From: Gigantopelta aegis
Taxonomy: Eukaryota; Mollusca; Gastropoda; Neomphalida; Peltospiridae
Assembly: GCF_016097555.1 (NCBI RefSeq)
Contig: NC_054706.1
Location: forward strand, 80,809,732-80,873,731
Length of the DNA: 64,000 nt
Direction of reading: 5' to 3'
Positions 38,401 to 44,400 of this stretch are shown one piece after another. The notes under the pieces are model-generated. The model ran no database searches. It was not told the DNA's origin and worked only from the letters and a program-made list of their open reading frames with translations. How positions within the stretch are numbered: the stretch's first letter is position 1; each line of letters begins with the position of its first letter. The translations under genes were made by a program, and so were the position numbers.

Positions 38401-41400
38401 CAGTGATCCATAACTGGTTCAACAAAGGCCATGGTTTGTGCTATCCTGCCTGTGGGAAGCGCAAATAAAAGATCCCTTGCTGCTAATCGGAAAAGAGTAG
38501 CCCATGTAGTGGCGACAGCGGGTTTCCTCTCAAAATCTGTGTGGTCCTTAACCATATGTCTGACACCATATAACCGTAAATAAAATGTGTTGAGTGCGTC
38601 ATTAAATAAAACATTTCTTTCATTCCAACTGTGGTATTCTGTAACAATAAAACATCATTTCAACTGTAGTATTCTGTAACAACAGAACATCATTTCAACT
38701 GTGGTATTCTGTAACAACAGAACATCATTTCAACTGTGGTATTCTGTAACAACAGAACATCATTTCAACTGTGGTATTCTGTAACAACAGAACATAACAT
38801 CATTTCAACTGTGGTATTCTGTAACAACAGAACATCATTTCAACTGTGGTATTCTGTAACAACAGAACATCATTTCAACTGTGGTATTCTGTAACAACAG
38901 AACATAACATCATTTCAACTGTGGTATTCTGTAACAGAACATCATTTCAACTGTGGTATTCTGTAACAACAGAACATCATTTCAACTGTGGTATTCTGTA
39001 ACAACAGAACATCATTTCAACTGTAGTATTCTGTAACAACAGAACATAACATCATTTCAACTGCGGTATTCTGTAACAACAGAACATCATTTCAACTGTG
39101 GTATTCTGTAACAACAGAACATCATTTCAACTGTGGTATTCTGTAACAACAGAACATAACATCATTTCAACTGTAGTATTCTGTAACAACAGAACATCAT
39201 TTCAACTGTGGTATTCTGTAACAACAGAACATAACATCATTTCAACTGCGGTATTCTGTAACAACAGAACATCATTTCAACTGTGGTATTCTGTAACAAC
39301 AGAACATAACATCATTTCAACTGTGGTATTCTGTAACAACAGAACATCATTTCAACTGCGGTATTCTGTAACAACAGAACATCATTTCAACTGTGGTATT
39401 CTGTAACAATAGAACATCATTTCAACTGTGGTATTCTGTAACAACAGAACATAACATCATTTCAACTGCGGTATTCTGTAACAACAGAACATCATTTCAA
39501 CTGCGGTATTCTGTAACAACAGAACATCATTTCAACTCTGGTATTCTGTAACAGAACATCATTTCAACTCTGGTATTCTGTGACAACAAAACATCATTTC
39601 AACTCTGGTATTCTGGGATTTTTTTTTCACTGGCCGATCGGGCCACTCACAGCAACACTTTGACTCGCCTGTACAACTTTTGAATAGCCCACAACCGAAT
39701 TTCGTTAAAAAAAATAACTAACTTAAATTGCAGTTTAAAAACATGTTATCATATCATACAAACAATAATAACAACACAAAAGAAGGAAACAGAACTTGTT
39801 TTAGTTTTATTATAAACTGTTGTAATTAAATTATAATTATTATGTTGTCCCTGGGGTAGCTTCTCCCATTTTCTTTAGGACAGCAGTCTTATGTGCCTCA
39901 CTCTCTTCATGTAACTGAAAGAAGATGTTAACAAATTGAATCACAATTTATTTTATTCATGCAATATACTGATATTGCTCTTACATACTGAGTAATTATT
40001 TAATGTTATAATATATAATTTTAAACAATATCAGTGATACTGTGAAACTCAAATTTTAGGCCTTAAAATTATCTTAAGAAGATTATCATTTGCCGCAGGG
40101 GGTTGGTAAGTGTGTGGGGGTGGGGGTGGGGGTGGGGGCAATGCTCCATCCCCAATCAGGAATTTGTTTGCCTTTATAAGTTTGTTTTCTAAAATCCCCC
40201 ACCAGTGCCACCACCTGCACATATAAAACATTGGAGGGAAATGGGTGCCCACCCCACATACCCATCAATCAAAATTGCTGGCTACTACAGTGCTTTCAAG
40301 TTATGTAAAACCTATAATTGTGGTTGCTAAATACAGATTACTATCATAATTTATATTACATACCTTTATACTTTCCATCTTCATTGTGGAACATCCCTTC
40401 ACAAACATACTGACACTGCCCCCTGCATTGTGAACATGGTGCTTTAGTTAGTACTAAGCAAATAACTTCCGGCAAGGTAAAAGTTCGAGGTGCACCGAAC
40501 TTTTGATAGAGAAGTGAACACCACAAATCCTGTGATTGATGATAAATGTGAGTGTGTTGGTTGTAAAAAAAACAAAGAGTTTCATCTTGGCAAAATATGT
40601 ATGCAATTTTATTTCAACTAGTACCACTGTGTCAAGTAGTCTTGTGCTTGAAACATGTATGGGGTACCTGTAAAAAAAAAGTACTCGAATTTTATGCAGA
40701 AGTCATTGACACTACCCGTTATCTCAGAAATCAGCAGCTTGACCCCCAATTTTTTCTGATTCACTTTAAGGGTGAGGGGTGGTAGTATTTATATCTGTGG
40801 TGTTTATGTCGATTGATACGCTGCAGGTATGAGTTTTAGCCACATATGTTACTATTGTCGTTTATGGGATTTGATTTGGTAGTATACACCCTATGGAGTC
40901 ACCTCTTGCTGTACACAAATGTTACAAAACATTTTCCTCATCTTCATGTCATAGCCACAGATGGCCCTCGCACCATGCAGGAATGAATTGTCTTACTCGG
41001 CTCTCTGCTGCGTACACTTTATTTTTTTGTTTTGCTCAGACATACCCAACAAGTAACTCCATGTTTCCAAAATGACGTTTGCAACCAACAACATGTTTAC
41101 CATAACGGTATTACATGTACGCAACATGTGTTCAGTGGATGTAGACATGTGCAAAAAGACTGAACAAACAACAACTTGTTTACCATAACGGTATTACATG
41201 TACGCAACATGTGTTCAGTGGATGTAGACATGTGCAAAAAGACTGAACAAACAACAACTTGTTTACCATAACGGTATTACATGTACGCAACATGTGTTCA
41301 GTGGATGTAGACATGTGCAAAAAGACTGAACAAACAACAACTTGTTTGTTGACAGGTCACGCACAACAACATCGTGAGTGACCTGTCAAGAGTTCAATTA

Positions 41401-44400
41401 ATTTGAAGTTCCCACAACACTCGCATGTGCACAGGCAATGATAGCTGTTGTTGACAGATGATTGGGTGTTTGGTATAATACACTCGGTATATTCCGTAAG
41501 AAACAAAAATGTTTCAACACGATGTAACTTCAAAAAACCTCAGGCTCGTAAACAAAATCTGATTGTAACTAAATGGAAAGTAAAGATGGACATGATCGAG
41601 GTGTTCCGATTCAACCTACAAATACATTTACGCAGCCAATTTGTTCTGAATACATAATTAAAAACGGCCGATGCATTCCAAATGGTTTTAGACTGTTCGA
41701 TAGACTGGGGAAGTAATTGCTATGCATTCCAAATGGTTTTAGACTGTTTGATAGACTGGGGAAGTAATTGCTATCAGGTCCTATATGGGTTTGGTTGCGC
41801 AGATACTAATAGGAAACCAGTTAAAAACAATAAATAAAAAACAACTTTCCGATCTCTTACAAACATTAGTTATTTGCATTTTTGATACATAATACAATAT
41901 GCAGACATTTTCGGTCGCCTGGGGACACATGATAGGGTTTTGACCCTGCTGTAACAACAGAACATCATTTCAACTCTGGAATTCTGTAACAACATAACGT
42001 CATTTCTATTCTGGCATTCTGTAACAAAATCATAGCAGTCTTTATATTCCATGGAACAACTCAAACTTCTATGACTTTCCAAGCCTGGAAAATGACATTT
42101 GCAAACGACCTGCACAAATCCTATAAGATTACTGAACAATGAAACACCACGATCTAGTGATATGAACGTACCATCGTGTAATTCTTGGGAAAGTGGGCGC
42201 CATCGCTATGGAAGACTTGACACACGGAACTCTTGCCAACACCAGAATCGCCTGAAACCAAAGATGTTTAAAACAAACTGTAATTCATTACAACAGAAGT
42301 CTCACCTCACCACTTTATAACATATGTAACCATTACAAAATACAAACACAACTACAGTGCTAATAAACTCGCAATCTCACCTCACCACTTTATAACATAT
42401 GTAACTAATACAAAATACAAACACAACTACAGTGCTAATAAACTCGCTATCTCGCCTCACCATGTTATATCATCAGTAGGGGTAGGACTTAGCCCAGTAG
42501 TAAAACGCTTGATATGTGGTCAGACTGGGATCGATCCCCATTGGTGGGCCCACTGGGCTTTTTTCTGCTCCAGCCAGTGCACTATGACTGGTATATAAAC
42601 GGCTGTGGTATGTGCCATCCTGTCTATAGGATGGTGCATATAAAAAGTCCTTTGCTACTAATGGAAAAATGTAGCGCGTTTCCTTTGTTAAGACTATATG
42701 TCAAAATTACCAAGAGTCGAATTTACAAAGCTTGTTTTTCTTAAAGGAAGGTGTTTAAGCATAGTAAATGCACAGTTACATGCGTGTAAGTCTAAAACAG
42801 GTGTTTAAGCACAGTAAATGCACGTAGACCTTACATGCGTGCAGGGGTGGAAAATTATTTTATAAATGTACTTACTCTCGGGCAAGTAAAAACTAAAAAT
42901 GTACTTGCCATGAATTTTACAATACTTGCCCAGATTCTTTATGTGATGAATGTTAAATTTTTAAGTGAATATCGGTAATAAGAAACCTTTCTGATTTGCA
43001 TGATCTTTATTTGTTTACTTTAATCCACTGGTTTTGTTGAAGTTTCTGGTCCCCCTTCAGCCGTATCAGATTTTAAAGACAGGATATGGCGTGTACCCTG
43101 GACACTTTGAATCCACTCCTTTACAGCAGCTCTAGGGCAGAAATCTCTCTGTGTCTATGTGTCATTATTGTTAGAGTGTTTTAAAGTGACTCTTGGTTTA
43201 GAACAGTCCTGTGCAGAGCTCTCAAGTAGGAACTTTCGCAAGGAGTGAGATTTTGACTAGTCGGAGTCCGACATCGTGAATCCGAATAAACCAGCGCAAG
43301 AAATAAGCGCGCTGACAATTGGTCATGGTTCGAGATTGTGACCAATAAAAGACGAGTACACCTATTACCTGATTTTAATACATTAATAACCAGGCCGGCC
43401 GGCAGTCGCAGGCTTGTTTGTCGGCCATCGAATGATCGAATGAACAACACAAAATTTATATATGTATAAACAAAATTTTGCTAAAATGTTTCAAATGCGT
43501 GAGAAAATCATGTACCGGCGCGAGAGCGTGATACGACGTTCAAATGTGTGAGACTTGACAGCACTGCCTGTGGTTCGTCTTGACTAAGTTCATACTGGAG
43601 AACATTCTTTCACATATAGCTGTGAACAGGCTCATTATGAACATCAGCTCAACTAATTAGCAGATTTATTGCATTAATGCTCGGGAATTTGCAGCTAACA
43701 GAACATGTCATGACGTTAGCCTCGTAATCGTAAATGACCCATGGAAACGTTCCCGATTATCGTCATCATATTTTTTTTAATTCTTCACTAATATTGCCTC
43801 ATTTACCAAGGTCCCTTTTCTTTTTTCAGTCGATCTGCCGCCGCTGCCCAAAAAACTTATGGGTTTCTGCGTCATGATAAAAATTAATTTTCACACGGCA
43901 GACTACTCTAACGCTACTGATAGGTGGTTACATGTAACTAATTAAAACATGTTATCGATCGTTCCTTATTTTGTTGAGTAAGTTATTCACTTTACTAGTT
44001 AATGTATTTTAAGAGTTTTTCATCTCCTTACAATAACCATAAACTGGGTACATGACGTTTCCTTTTTAAGAATGTTGGAAAAATTCCAGTGCAAAATTGC
44101 TATTGTTTTTTTGTTTGTTTTTTAACATTACTAATGCACCTGAATGTGTTTGAACAAAATCATGTGATTAAAAAAATTGTACCTTTTAGGAAATATGGAT
44201 TTCAAGTGAAATTACAGTAAGATATGCTATATTTATTGTGTACGAAGCCAAAACAAGGGTGCGAAAAGTGACTGTTGTCGACCTTAGTAGGCTATTATAC
44301 CATCAACATCCCAAACTGTGTTCACCGTAACGACAAAAACATGAATACGATATTTACAGAAATATTATTCTACATTTTTCAGCTACGATACGTAAAACAA

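Noticed and set aside
43181..43450. Candidate IFT27 first exon (frame ending VINVLKSG at a GT)
   Set aside because: The sequence before the donor does not match the family start, whereas 46106-46070 gives MPAILRGKCIIVG with the right phase.
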